A stretch of 64,000 nucleotides of DNA from the NCBI GenBank assembly GCA_913019965.1, contig CAJVZR010000009.1:1-64000 (forward strand), given 5' to 3'. The notes under the pieces were generated by a model. That model was not told where the DNA came from, ran no database searches, and worked only from the letters and a program-made list of their open reading frames with translations. A program made the translations under genes and the position numbers. The DNA comes from an uncultured Oleispira sp. Its GTDB lineage: Bacteria > Pseudomonadota > Gammaproteobacteria > Pseudomonadales > Oceanobacteraceae. Position 1 is the first letter of the stretch. Every line of letters begins with the position of its first letter. Positions 33,372-41,608 of this stretch are shown here, piece after piece.

Positions 33372-34094
33372 CTACTTCAAGCGTGCCAAACTGGTTTTAA
33401 CTTGTTCCATACTTGGATCAATATTAAGCGCTTGCTGCCAGCTGGATTTTGCTTCCGCACTGAGCCCCATTTTGTAATAAATACTGCCTTTCAATGCATG
33501 CGCTTGAGCTGAATCTGGCACTAGCTCTAACGCTTTATTGGTTTCATCTAATGATTGCCAATATTGTTTTTTATAGAATAAGGACTGGGCACTGAAGATA
33601 TGCTTAGTCGACGCCTGAAAATCTTGAATTTTCTTTTGCTCGATGAGTTCACTGCGCTCATCGAGTTCTTCATGATGCAGCTCAGCTTTTTCATCATCAA
33701 GGCTCGCAAGTACTTGCTTATTTTTTTCAGCAATTTCTTCTGCGCTTTTTTGTAGCGACCCTTGCATCGAGTCGGCCACAGATCCAGGGGCTGCTGGCAA
33801 CTTCATGCTGAAGCTAACATCACTATCCCCAGCATCTAGAGTCATTAATACATCAAACCCAGGGCCATAACGATGGATATGCATTAAGCCGTGATTCTTT
33901 TTTGCTAGGTCCGCGACTTGCTTTCGCTTTTCTATCGTCTCTAAGGAAATTTCTGCCGTCGCCTCAGTACTTTCTTCACCAATACCAATAAGTTCTGGCT
34001 GATCACCGCCGTACTGAGTTAACGTTCGATTGGTTCTTTCGATCGTACAAGCACTCAATGTTAGGATAAATACTGCAATAATTAACTGTTTCAT
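33372..34094 (-). CDS. TPR lipoprotein of the Mot-like operon
   Basis: A 240-residue lipoprotein: lipobox LSAC (Cys16), then a beta-rich region (HIHRYGPGFDVLMTLDAGDSDVSFSMKLP), a charged helical stretch (residues 105-155) and two to three C-terminal TPR motifs (AQSLFYKKQYWQSLDETNKALELVPDSAQAHALKGSIYYKMGLSAEAKSSWQQALNIDPS). I use the ATG at 34094, with AAGGA at good spacing, rather than the TTG two codons earlier. It lies nine bases after the outer-membrane protein gene and eight before the FliF-FliG-like gene. Its job is probably scaffolding on the periplasmic side, comparable to PilF- or FlgP-like lipoproteins in role only. Confidence 0.78.
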   Translation of the reverse strand: MKQLIIAVFILTLSACTIERTNRTLTQYGGDQPELIGIGEESTEATAEISLETIEKRKQVADLAKKNHGLMHIHRYGPGFDVLMTLDAGDSDVSFSMKLPAAPGSVADSMQGSLQKSAEEIAEKNKQVLASLDDEKAELHHEELDERSELIEQKKIQDFQASTKHIFSAQSLFYKKQYWQSLDETNKALELVPDSAQAHALKGSIYYKMGLSAEAKSSWQQALNIDPSMEQVKTSLARLK

Positions 34095-34103
34095 AATCAA
34101 TCC

Positions 34104-35165
34104 TTAGAAGCGCACGCCCAGAGTTAAATCATAACTTGCACCACCAAACGTTCCTGTTTCTTCAAACGCGGTATCTTTCTTCCACTTCACGTCAGCTTCC
34201 TGCATATACACAACACCGAAGTCCATAAAGCCATCTTTAAAGAAGGGGAACTCAAAGCCAAAACGAAAGATCAAACTATTAGCATTATTAAAGAAAGACT
34301 GCCCGATACCTAAATAGACGTTACTATCGATCACATCATCCAGCGCAGGGATATCTGCGATGATACGCCCTTCCAAGTTATAACCACTGAGGTCAAACAA
34401 CTCACCGGATGAGTAATTTGTGAAGTATTCAAAACCTAAAGTATATTCAATGTCTTCGTTTAACTCGGTACTTTCACGACGACGAATACCAAATACCGTG
34501 GCGCCATTTAGCTCGGCATCACCACCGCCAGTCGTGCTCTTACGTTCGCCATTTATTCCCCAAGCCCCTACGATAAGTTCATATTGAACCTTATCAAAAT
34601 CTTCGGCTTCAGCTTCTTTGGTCGTTTTCTTGGAATATTCCTTTAGCCATAAGAGTTCATTATTTTTTCCATCTACAAGGCGTAAGTTAATGGTGAATTT
34701 ATTTTCATGAACAGACGCGCTCCAAAACATAAAAGCATCCGCACGCACTCTTTTTGAAAGTGCACGAAGTTCTTGGTTATTTTCAGCGGCTTGAGAAATT
34801 TTTAATTCATCGGCGGCCATTACAACTTTTGTCGTACGACATTCAATACACTGAATGACATCAAAACGGCCGTTAGCAATTAAACGACGCATCAACTTGT
34901 TTTCTACCATCTGATGAACTTGCTTAGGAATTAAGCGGTGTAGACGATCGCCATTATGATACAAAGCGATTCGTTGAATACTCTGATCGAGATCCATTAA
35001 TTCTTCTAAAACCAAGGCTTTATCGTCATCTAATAATTGACCAAAACCGGTATAAAGTGTCGGCGGGGGTTCTGCAACATAAGGCAGAGCAGGTTCTTCC
35101 GCTTGAGTAAAATTAAGCGACAATAATAAACCAATACATAGTATTTTGAGACTTTGAACAACCAT
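34104..35165 (-). CDS. Outer-membrane protein with FlgO/CsgG-like domain and C-terminal barrel
   Basis: A 353-residue exported protein. A signal peptide (1-22) is followed by a domain at about 60-178 (QSIQRIALYHNGDRLHRLIPKQVHQMVENKLMRRLIANGRFDVIQ ... ADAFMFWSASVHENKFTINLRLVDGKNNELLWLKEYS). Its pattern recalls the FlgO/FlgT and CsgG-type periplasmic domains. The remaining 170 residues are alternating beta strands ending in LTLGVRF, a terminal Phe as in outer-membrane barrels. The ATG at 35165 has AAGGA six bases before it. It is the first gene of the operon and would supply the outer-membrane part of the apparatus. Confidence 0.75.
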   Translation of the reverse strand: MVVQSLKILCIGLLLSLNFTQAEEPALPYVAEPPPTLYTGFGQLLDDDKALVLEELMDLDQSIQRIALYHNGDRLHRLIPKQVHQMVENKLMRRLIANGRFDVIQCIECRTTKVVMAADELKISQAAENNQELRALSKRVRADAFMFWSASVHENKFTINLRLVDGKNNELLWLKEYSKKTTKEAEAEDFDKVQYELIVGAWGINGERKSTTGGGDAELNGATVFGIRRRESTELNEDIEYTLGFEYFTNYSSGELFDLSGYNLEGRIIADIPALDDVIDSNVYLGIGQSFFNNANSLIFRFGFEFPFFKDGFMDFGVVYMQEADVKWKKDTAFEETGTFGGASYDLTLGVRF

Positions 35166-35237
35166 CAACATTCCTTAACCCTGATGTCTTTTTCCAGATT
35201 CCTGATGTCAGCATAGTTCAGATATTCAGGTTTAATG

Positions 35238-35254
35238 AAAGTTTGCGAAACTTT
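35238..35254. promoter_or_regulatory. 17-bp perfect palindrome in a divergent promoter region
   Basis: AAAGTTT-GCG-AAACTTT lies between the start of the Mot-like operon (minus) and the small secreted protein gene (plus). It is a good operator candidate for a dimeric repressor acting on either or both; no known regulator is assigned. Confidence 0.5.
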
Positions 35255-35281
35255 GCTATGCTTTTTTGTAACGGAGGATTT

Positions 35282-35638
35282 ATGAAGTCATTGATTCAAT
35301 TAAGTTTTTTATTCGTAATCTCACTTGTGTACATTCATGGTGCGAGTGCGGAAGACAAAAATATCAAAGATAATTTATCGGTTATTTCCATCTATCAGAT
35401 TGAAGATGATGTGAGATCGGGATTTGATTTTTTTACGTCGAAAAAAACACATAAATGCGGCGGTAAATTGTCGAACAGGCACAGGTCTTATAGTGATCAT
35501 AAAGAAGTTGCTCAACGTAAGTTTCAACTTCTATTAGCTGCGCTGAATTATCAGCATAAAGTCAGCATCAAATCATTAGGCTGTGAAGGCCGAGCTTTAC
35601 TGGTTGATTATGTCGGTATCAGTTCTGGCAGTCGCTAG
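35282..35638 (+). CDS. Small secreted protein, unknown function
   Basis: A 118-residue protein with a signal peptide (MKSLIQLSFLFVISLVYIHGASA) and two cysteines (HKCGGKLS and SLGCEGRALLVDYVG). GGAGGA is four bases before the ATG at 35282, so the longer ORF-track start is rejected. Not recognised. It is divergent from the Mot-like operon across a 116-base spacer with a perfect palindrome, so the two may be co-regulated. Its stop codon TAG overlaps the stop of the convergent phhB inside a shared CTAG. Confidence 0.7.
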   Translation: MKSLIQLSFLFVISLVYIHGASAEDKNIKDNLSVISIYQIEDDVRSGFDFFTSKKTHKCGGKLSNRHRSYSDHKEVAQRKFQLLLAALNYQHKVSIKSLGCEGRALLVDYVGISSGSR

Positions 35639-35931
35639 GAAAGCTCATCACAGAGCTGCGCTAGTTTAATATCTAATGCACTGATACCTTTTGCCGTATG
35701 CGTCCACCAATGTAATGTGACCTTGCCCCACTCTGTCATAATGAGGGGGTGATGGTTGTGCAACTCTGCGAGCTCAGCGATCTCATTCGAAAAATGCATT
35801 GCGCTGACAAAATTCTTGAAGCGAAATTCTTTTATTAACTGATCAATACCTTCGCTTTGATCTATTTGCCACCCTGCAGGTATATCTTCGCTATTCACTT
35901 GCTCTAATTTACTATTACTATCGCAGGCCAT
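35635..35931 (-). CDS. phhB: Pterin-4-alpha-carbinolamine dehydratase
   Basis: Dehydrates 4a-hydroxytetrahydropterin to recycle the cofactor of phenylalanine hydroxylase. The signature HNHHPLIMTEWGKVTLHWWTHTAKGISALDIKLAQLCD and the N-terminal IPAGWQIDQSEGIDQLIKEFRFKNFVSAM match the family; the length of 98 residues is slightly below the usual 100-118. I use the ATG at 35931, preceded by GAGGAG, rather than the longer ORF-track start. No phenylalanine hydroxylase gene is nearby, so the partner must be elsewhere, or the protein serves another role (some members act in molybdopterin pathways). Confidence 0.93.
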   Translation of the reverse strand: MACDSNSKLEQVNSEDIPAGWQIDQSEGIDQLIKEFRFKNFVSAMHFSNEIAELAELHNHHPLIMTEWGKVTLHWWTHTAKGISALDIKLAQLCDELS

Positions 35932-36003
35932 AATGATTCTCCTCTTATCTAGCTCTAGTATAGCTGTCAGAATAGCTCTTCGAGAGAGTAAAACATCAGA
36001 CAT

Positions 36004-36044
36004 AAAAAAACCGGTCCCTATGCTGCCATAGGTCCGGTTTTTTT
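36004..36044. terminator. Terminator between fumarase and phhB
   Basis: AAAAAAACCGG-TCCCTATG-CTGC-CATAGGT-CCGGTTTTTTT is a long near-perfect stem with runs of A and T on both sides, about 20 bases after the fumarase stop on the minus strand. Confidence 0.92.
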
Positions 36045-36064
36045 AACAACGTAAAGGGGTGAAA

Positions 36065-37591
36065 CTAGCTCACGTCTTTCGCTGCAATTCTTGCTGCCCA
36101 CTCTTGCGGACCGGTAACGTGTACCGAGGAACCACGAGAATCAACCGCAACCGTTACAGGCATATCCACCACATCAAATTCGTAGATCGCTTCCATACCT
36201 AGATCGTCAAAACCAACAACCTCTGCGCCTTTAATCGCTTGTGATACGAGATAAGCAGCACCACCTACAGCCATTAAATAAACCGCTTCGTTATCACGAA
36301 TCGCATCAATTGCCATTGGGCCACGCTCGGCTTTACCGATCATGCCTAATAAACCAGTTTCTTCTAATACAGTACGGGTGAACTTATCCATACGGGTAGC
36401 CGTTGTTGGGCCCGCAGGACCTACAACTTCTTCACGCACTGGATCAACAGGACCCACGTAATAGATAAAGCGACCTTTAAGATCAACAGGAAGCTCTTCG
36501 CCTTTATTGATCATATCAACCATACGCTTGTGCGCCGCATCACGGCCAGTAAGCATCTTGCCAGATAACAATACCGTTTCACCTGGCTGCCAATCTTTAA
36601 CGGCTTCTGGGGTTACGTCGTTCATGTTTACACGACGTACACCATCACCGACTTCCCAAGTAATCTCAGGCCAGTCTTCAAGCTTAGGTGCCGGTAATGC
36701 GGCTGGACCTGAGCCATCTAACGTGAAGTGTGCGTGACGAGTTGCCGCACAGTTTGGAATAATCGCTACTGGCTTGTTCGCCGCATGTGTTGGGAAATCC
36801 GCAACCTTGATATCAACAACCGTTGTAAGACCACCAAGACCTTGTGCACCGATGCCTAGCTTGTTCACTTTCTCGAACAATTCTAAGCGTAATTCTTCTG
36901 CACGAGTTTCAGCACCACGAGCTTGCAGCTCTTGAATGTTTACTGGCTCTAATAGCGCTTCTTTCGCGATCATCATCGCTTTTTCAGCCGTTCCGCCGAT
37001 GCCTATACCTAGCATTCCTGGTGGACACCAACCCGCCCCCATCTTTGGAATTTGCTCAAGCACCCAATCCACAACTGAGTCAGAAGGATTCAACATAGCA
37101 AACTTAGACTTAGCTTCAGAACCGCCGCCTTTTGCTGCTACGTGAACGTCAACCGTATTACCGGGAACCAACTTAACGTGGATCACTGCAGGGGTATTAT
37201 CTTTAGTATTCTTACGAGCACCGTCTGGGTCGGCCAGAACCGAAGCACGTAGAACGTTATCAGGGTGCAAATACGCCTGACGCACGCCTTCGTTCGCGAT
37301 GTCTTCAATGCTCATGGTGGCGTCTTCAAAACGCACATCCATGCCGATTTCTAAGAATACGGTAACGATACCGGTATCTTGGCAAATTGGACGGTGGCCT
37401 TGAGCACACATACGAGAGTTAATCAGAATCTGAGCCATGGCATCTTTAGCCGCTTTCGATTCTTCTTTTAGATAAGCTTCATGAACAGCGTCGATGAAGT
37501 CTTTTGGGTGATAATACGAAATATATTGCAGTGCGTCCGCGATGCTCTCAATCAGATCATCTTGGCGAACAACTGTGACGGCATTAGCCAT
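36065..37591 (-). CDS. fumA: Class I fumarate hydratase (4Fe-4S)
   Basis: Interconverts fumarate and malate in the TCA cycle using an oxygen-sensitive 4Fe-4S cluster. The cysteines in CQDTG, GAGWCPPGMLGIGIGG and PNCAATRH are in the expected places. The C-terminal half contains MLTGRDAAHKRM, FIYYVGPVDPVREEVVGPAGPTTATRMDKF and the closing domain of the fused alpha/beta class I enzyme. The length (508) matches. It is monocistronic, with a strong terminator downstream. Gene symbol by class only; it could be called fumB. Confidence 0.96.
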   Translation of the reverse strand: MANAVTVVRQDDLIESIADALQYISYYHPKDFIDAVHEAYLKEESKAAKDAMAQILINSRMCAQGHRPICQDTGIVTVFLEIGMDVRFEDATMSIEDIANEGVRQAYLHPDNVLRASVLADPDGARKNTKDNTPAVIHVKLVPGNTVDVHVAAKGGGSEAKSKFAMLNPSDSVVDWVLEQIPKMGAGWCPPGMLGIGIGGTAEKAMMIAKEALLEPVNIQELQARGAETRAEELRLELFEKVNKLGIGAQGLGGLTTVVDIKVADFPTHAANKPVAIIPNCAATRHAHFTLDGSGPAALPAPKLEDWPEITWEVGDGVRRVNMNDVTPEAVKDWQPGETVLLSGKMLTGRDAAHKRMVDMINKGEELPVDLKGRFIYYVGPVDPVREEVVGPAGPTTATRMDKFTRTVLEETGLLGMIGKAERGPMAIDAIRDNEAVYLMAVGGAAYLVSQAIKGAEVVGFDDLGMEAIYEFDVVDMPVTVAVDSRGSSVHVTGPQEWAARIAAKDVS

Positions 37592-37752
37592 GGGTCACGT
37601 CCTCATCAAGTTTTCAGTACTTTTCAGTGCTCTAAATAAGCAATACCCACTGGGAGGTGGGTATCTGGTTATAGCTTATTGTAACTCAATTCAAACGGAG
37701 CGTCAGGCAATTGCTGACTTTGCGACGCGTTCTAATAGTATACGGATGGCAA

Positions 37753-38433
37753 CTAGAAAGGATTCCAGCTCTTAGTGCCTTCTTCCTCTTTTGCTTCAGC
37801 TTCTTTTTCAGCTTGCTGCTTTTTTGCCGCCGCTAATTGTTGAGCTTTTTTATCAATACGAGGCATTGCAGCAATTAAACCACGACCTTCATCTAGCATA
37901 TTGGTTTGCTGAATTTCTGCTAATGCAACATCAGGAGTCACAACCTGCAAAGGGTTATCGTGGAACGTCATATCTGCAAATTTCGCTGCATCTTTATCCA
38001 CTTCAGAATAACGTAAATAATAAACGTTTCCAGCTTGTGCATTGATATCTAATTCAGTAACCATCTTCAAGGTAAAGTCGAGCATATCACCGACCTTGAT
38101 TCCTTCTAGTCCTCCAAGAGGACGACGGATTTTGATTTCATGCTTGCCTGGCTTCAATTCATACCAGGTATAGCCATTACCTTTGATATTAAATCGACGC
38201 TCGTCATTTAAATAAAAGGTGGGGGCTTCTAGCTCATCGTTGGCCCAAGTTGATGCTGGGCGATAGACATAGACCAAAGCCGTATGTTCATAATCCCAAC
38301 GATATCCGACAGGTTGGAAATCTTGTCCGTTAGGGGCTGAAACGAAGGTTCCGAAGTTATGACCAATAGATTGGTAAATTGTGCAGCCTGGTAGCATAAG
38401 TACCGCTAGCAGCAATAATCCGATTCTTATCAT
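37753..38433 (-). CDS. DUF2846-like lipoprotein
   Basis: A 226-residue lipoprotein with lipobox LPGC near residue 17. The central region (TALVYVYRPASTW ... FYLNDERRFNIKGNGYTWYELKPGKHEIKI ... VYYLRYSEVD) follows the DUF2846 beta-sandwich pattern seen in uncharacterised bacterial surface lipoproteins. The last 35 residues are a Lys/Glu/Ala-rich helix (KKAQQLAAAKKQQAEKEAEAKEEE) ending SWNPF. It is divergent from the secreted paralogue pair, across 100 bases. Confidence 0.75.
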   Translation of the reverse strand: MIRIGLLLLAVLMLPGCTIYQSIGHNFGTFVSAPNGQDFQPVGYRWDYEHTALVYVYRPASTWANDELEAPTFYLNDERRFNIKGNGYTWYELKPGKHEIKIRRPLGGLEGIKVGDMLDFTLKMVTELDINAQAGNVYYLRYSEVDKDAAKFADMTFHDNPLQVVTPDVALAEIQQTNMLDEGRGLIAAMPRIDKKAQQLAAAKKQQAEKEAEAKEEEGTKSWNPF

Positions 38434-38533
38434 TATTATGTCCTATCCACAAAGGGGATCATTTGCATCATTATGTTGTCGCTTGTATGATGCCACGCAT
38501 AACAAAAAATAACAAAAACAGGGAGTTTGTAAA

Positions 38534-39070
38534 ATGAAAACCCCATTCATCATCACCACACTGACCATTCTTAGCGGTGGACTATTCCACGTATTCGCTC
38601 AAGCGAATGGTAACGACTATTACTCCAATGATTTGGATGCTGCGGTTAAAAACGCTGAAGAACGTCCAAATGATACCGCTTACGTCGGTAATCGCTGGTA
38701 TAACCGCTCTACATCCAAGAGCTTTGATTTCCCGAAATTAATGAATAAAGAGATGTCGACTGAAATTGTTGATGGTGCTCTAGATGCAACAGCGGCGGGC
38801 CCTGGAGACACAGCACCTGAGCGTACATCACCACTTGAATTATCTGAACAAGATGCTTTTGCCGGTAAAAAAGATGACTCTGAACTAGAGCAATTGGCCG
38901 ATACAAAGACGACACAAATTGACTTATCAGTACAGCCTACCGCAGACATTAGCGAGCTTGCCCCTGATGTATACATAGTTCAAAAAATTGAGTATCGTGG
39001 CGACGGCTTCTCCGGAAGCGCTAGCGATATTCGCTCTGAGGCCAGCTCTAGAGCCTATATCACGCCATAA
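38534..39070 (+). CDS. Secreted protein of a tandem paralogue pair (first)
   Basis: A 178-residue exported protein with a signal peptide ending near VFAQA. The N-terminal 60 residues of the mature form contain DYYSNDLDAAVKNAEERPNDTAYVGNRWYNRSTSKSFDFPKLMNKEM, which is shared with the next gene; the rest is acidic, low in complexity and divergent. Not recognised. GGGAG lies eight bases before the ATG. The conserved block is Asn/Tyr/Arg-rich with alternating charge, and no cysteine or catalytic pattern is visible. Confidence 0.7.
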   Translation: MKTPFIITTLTILSGGLFHVFAQANGNDYYSNDLDAAVKNAEERPNDTAYVGNRWYNRSTSKSFDFPKLMNKEMSTEIVDGALDATAAGPGDTAPERTSPLELSEQDAFAGKKDDSELEQLADTKTTQIDLSVQPTADISELAPDVYIVQKIEYRGDGFSGSASDIRSEASSRAYITP

Positions 39071-39091
39071 TCAAGACTTCATGGTGATGTT

Positions 39092-39520
39092 ATGATATTC
39101 CCTATGCCTAAGGCTTTAGCCTTATCTGTCATGGTACTAGCCCCAACCTTGAGTTGGGGGGTAAATCCACACGACGAATATTACGCTGATGATATCTTCA
39201 CAGCGATTGAAGAAGCAAAAAAACGCCCTCATCATTACGACTATAGCCGCGCCAAACGCTATAACCGCTCAACGACGCAAAGCCTTGATATTCCTAGACT
39301 TTTGAACAAAGAAATGGGGAAAACAGGGATAGATAGCCGCGATGCTGTAAGCATTACAGCAGCCGATACACCGGTAGGTAAACAACAGCAAAAACAGTTT
39401 GAATTAGCGGAAGACGATGTCGGTGCTAGCCGAGTTATTCCTATATCAACTACAGCCCCCGTCATTGGCAACCCAAACGTGCAATCACCCAACATTACGA
39501 CCAATGTGATTGCCCGCTGA
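39092..39520 (+). CDS. Secreted protein of a tandem paralogue pair (second)
   Basis: A 142-residue exported protein starting 21 bases after its paralogue. A signal peptide (ALALSVMVLAPTLSWG) is followed by DEYYADDIFTAIEEAKKRPHHYDYSRAKRYNRSTTQSLDIPRLLNKEM, aligning residue by residue with the first copy (shared YY-x-D-D, RP, YNRST, S-x-D-x-P-x-L-x-NKEM). The C-terminal tails differ. The start could also be the ATG four codons on. The pair is probably one transcript. Unknown function. Confidence 0.7.
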   Translation: MIFPMPKALALSVMVLAPTLSWGVNPHDEYYADDIFTAIEEAKKRPHHYDYSRAKRYNRSTTQSLDIPRLLNKEMGKTGIDSRDAVSITAADTPVGKQQQKQFELAEDDVGASRVIPISTTAPVIGNPNVQSPNITTNVIAR

Positions 39521-39557
39521 ACAATTTACAAAGGTTTTACACCGTATTTTTCCACCC

Positions 39558-40457
39558 TTAACGGGCTAATTTAGCCCGTACTAGATGGCGAATTTTTTGC
39601 CCCATTTGAAGTAATAAGCGGTCTTTTTTCCACTGCTCCAGACTCTCTGGTTTTAGCATTTCTGAATGCCTTTCGAGCAACTCCTGACATTCATCCAGCA
39701 ATGGAAAACTTTCAGCCGAATAATAGTCAGGCTGCTCTTCAAACTTTTCAATTAACTGACACATTAGTCTGGTTAATTCATCAAGATCTTCCAAAGACTG
39801 ACCATCATTTAGGCTCTCCCTAACCATCCAAGCCATCACAGAGAGACTAACATGAACATCTTCCCAGTAACGAAATGGCTTATTAGCCTGTTGGTGGCCA
39901 TCAATTTTCAGTAACTGAGCGGTAGAGATTTCGACCTGATCCAAGCTAATACCGGCATGGGGAATGTCTTGCACAAAAGGGGCATTTAACGCTTCGCTAG
40001 CTTCTAACCCAGTAGCCGTTGAACTCAATACAACACATTTAAGCTGATCCGCTTCATCTTTAGCAATAATGTAAAGTCGATCTAAATGATCTGGCATCAA
40101 CATCACATAGCCCTTCTGGCCAGATAATCGATAGCCATCAGCCTCAGCAAGAAGACGCGTTTGCATATCCCAAGGCTTTTTCACGCCCTTTTCTGAGACA
40201 CAAAACGCTGCCAACTCATTCACTGGGCATGTTTTATCTAAGCAACGAATCGCATTTTGATAACCCGATAAGAAAGCCATTCCTGGAGTCGCCGCTTGGG
40301 CACCCAAAAAAACTGCATTCAATGGTGTGGAGTAATGCTGAAATCCCGCACGCATTTGCTGGCGAAATAGAGGGAGGTCTGAAGAAGTTAGTTGCGGCAG
40401 TGACAAGCACTGCTGCAACATGTTCTGTAGTTGTTGCGGCCGTGCTTGTGCTGTCAT
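39558..40457 (-). CDS. Acyl-CoA dehydrogenase-like protein, short and divergent
   Basis: A 299-residue protein whose middle part (TRLLAEADGYRLSGQKGYVMLMPDHLDRLYIIAK ... GISLDQVEIS) follows the beta domain of acyl-CoA dehydrogenases (ADGYxLxGxK). The usual family length is 380-600, and the canonical C-terminal flavin-binding and catalytic Glu motifs are not recognisable. It may be a non-catalytic relative. I use ATG 40457 rather than the TTG of the ORF track. The gene lies 28 bases after a coiled-coil membrane protein gene. A 9-bp palindrome, ACGGGCTAA/TTAGCCCGT, lies at its 3' end. Confidence 0.6.
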   Translation of the reverse strand: MTAQARPQQLQNMLQQCLSLPQLTSSDLPLFRQQMRAGFQHYSTPLNAVFLGAQAATPGMAFLSGYQNAIRCLDKTCPVNELAAFCVSEKGVKKPWDMQTRLLAEADGYRLSGQKGYVMLMPDHLDRLYIIAKDEADQLKCVVLSSTATGLEASEALNAPFVQDIPHAGISLDQVEISTAQLLKIDGHQQANKPFRYWEDVHVSLSVMAWMVRESLNDGQSLEDLDELTRLMCQLIEKFEEQPDYYSAESFPLLDECQELLERHSEMLKPESLEQWKKDRLLLQMGQKIRHLVRAKLAR

Positions 40458-40485
40458 TGGAATCGCCAAAGTATTACAGAATGTT

Positions 40486-41355
40486 TTATAAAGTGCCTGT
40501 CATAGCATTTTGCATGCGATCCAAACGAATCTGGATATCTTCAATCTCAAGCTTCATCTCATTAAACTGAGACTCAACTTCAGCCATAGAGCTGTTTAAC
40601 TTTTTACGTGTTGCGTCGATAGAACGAATAGATTGTTCATTATCATTGATGCGTTTTTCAGTGGCTGCAGGTAAACCATTAACTGAAGATTTAACTTGAG
40701 CTAACTTATCCTCTAGCGCTTTTTCTTGTAGGGCTAAACTGGTTTTTAAATCGGCAATGGTCTTCTTATTACTACCAATGCTTTTCTTATTGCCATCAAT
40801 CTTACTATTAGCAGAAGCGACCTTGCTGTCTACGTTACCTATCTTACGATCAATGCTCGTCGCTTTTTTATCAACTTTCGCAATTGAGTTCTTAACCGCA
40901 GAAATGGATTTTCCATTTTTAGCAATGTTCGGTTTGTTGGTTTTATTACTTAAATCCCACAGCTTACGGATTTCTTTACCGTTGTCTTTTAATAGGATCT
41001 TTAACGCATCAACGGATAAGTTTGAATTTTCATCAGACGCTGATAACTTGTCGTTAAGCTCAGCTAAATTTGTCGCATGACCGTTCAGAATGCCTTCTGC
41101 TTTACTTAGCTGAGCATTAGCTTCTTGTAATTGCATAAATAAGAAACCAGCAAAACCACCCATTGCCAAGCTCAATACAAGGGCAACAATCGCAAGCGTC
41201 TGCTTAGGTGCTGGAGCTGCAATCTGTGCTGCAGCGGGATTGGCTTTAGCCGCACGTTGAGCTGCCAAACGGCGTTGTTGTAATTGCTTTTGGCGCATAG
41301 CCATGTCTTCTTGTGACGCCTGCATCTTTGGCATCGACTCTTGTTCGTTTGACAT
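40486..41355 (-). CDS. Coiled-coil inner membrane protein, unknown function
   Basis: A 289-residue protein: a cytoplasmic Gln/Ala/Arg-rich N-terminus (MRQKQLQQRRLAAQRAAK), one membrane helix (TLAIVALVLSLAMGGFAGFLFMQL, about residues 53-76), then about 200 residues of heptad-patterned periplasmic coiled coil with Lys/Ser/Ile repeats (SIDRKIGNVDSKVASANSKIDGNKKSIGSNKK). Similar membrane-anchored coiled-coil proteins occur next to sodB in related genomes, as far as I recall, but no function is established. It is divergent from sodB with a 254-base spacer. Confidence 0.72.
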   Translation of the reverse strand: MSNEQESMPKMQASQEDMAMRQKQLQQRRLAAQRAAKANPAAAQIAAPAPKQTLAIVALVLSLAMGGFAGFLFMQLQEANAQLSKAEGILNGHATNLAELNDKLSASDENSNLSVDALKILLKDNGKEIRKLWDLSNKTNKPNIAKNGKSISAVKNSIAKVDKKATSIDRKIGNVDSKVASANSKIDGNKKSIGSNKKTIADLKTSLALQEKALEDKLAQVKSSVNGLPAATEKRINDNEQSIRSIDATRKKLNSSMAEVESQFNEMKLEIEDIQIRLDRMQNAMTGTL

Positions 41356-41608
41356 ACTTGCCCCCGAAAATTTGATTCATTGTTATGATTATTAATACCT
41401 CATGCCATCGACTAAGCATGTCTTCTTAGGTATTTTTGTGGCGTTAGTATAGCGGATAAGATGATTAAACTAAAACCACACTTTTTACATGCGTAGCGGA
41501 TAATTGAAGGTGTGCTATTATTCACCCCAGATTGCGGATGTAAGAACTCTACTCCCATTAGAGTTTTTCATTGGTCCCGCATCATTCAGCTAATATTGGA
41601 GAGAAAAC

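Noticed and set aside
35635-35638. Overlapping stop codons of convergent genes (also 48833-48836)
   Set aside because: A compact-genome coincidence; no functional claim is needed.
41356-41608. Search for Fur/OxyR-type sites or a small RNA in the 250-base sodB leader
   Set aside because: No palindrome or promoter pattern strong enough to report was found by eye.
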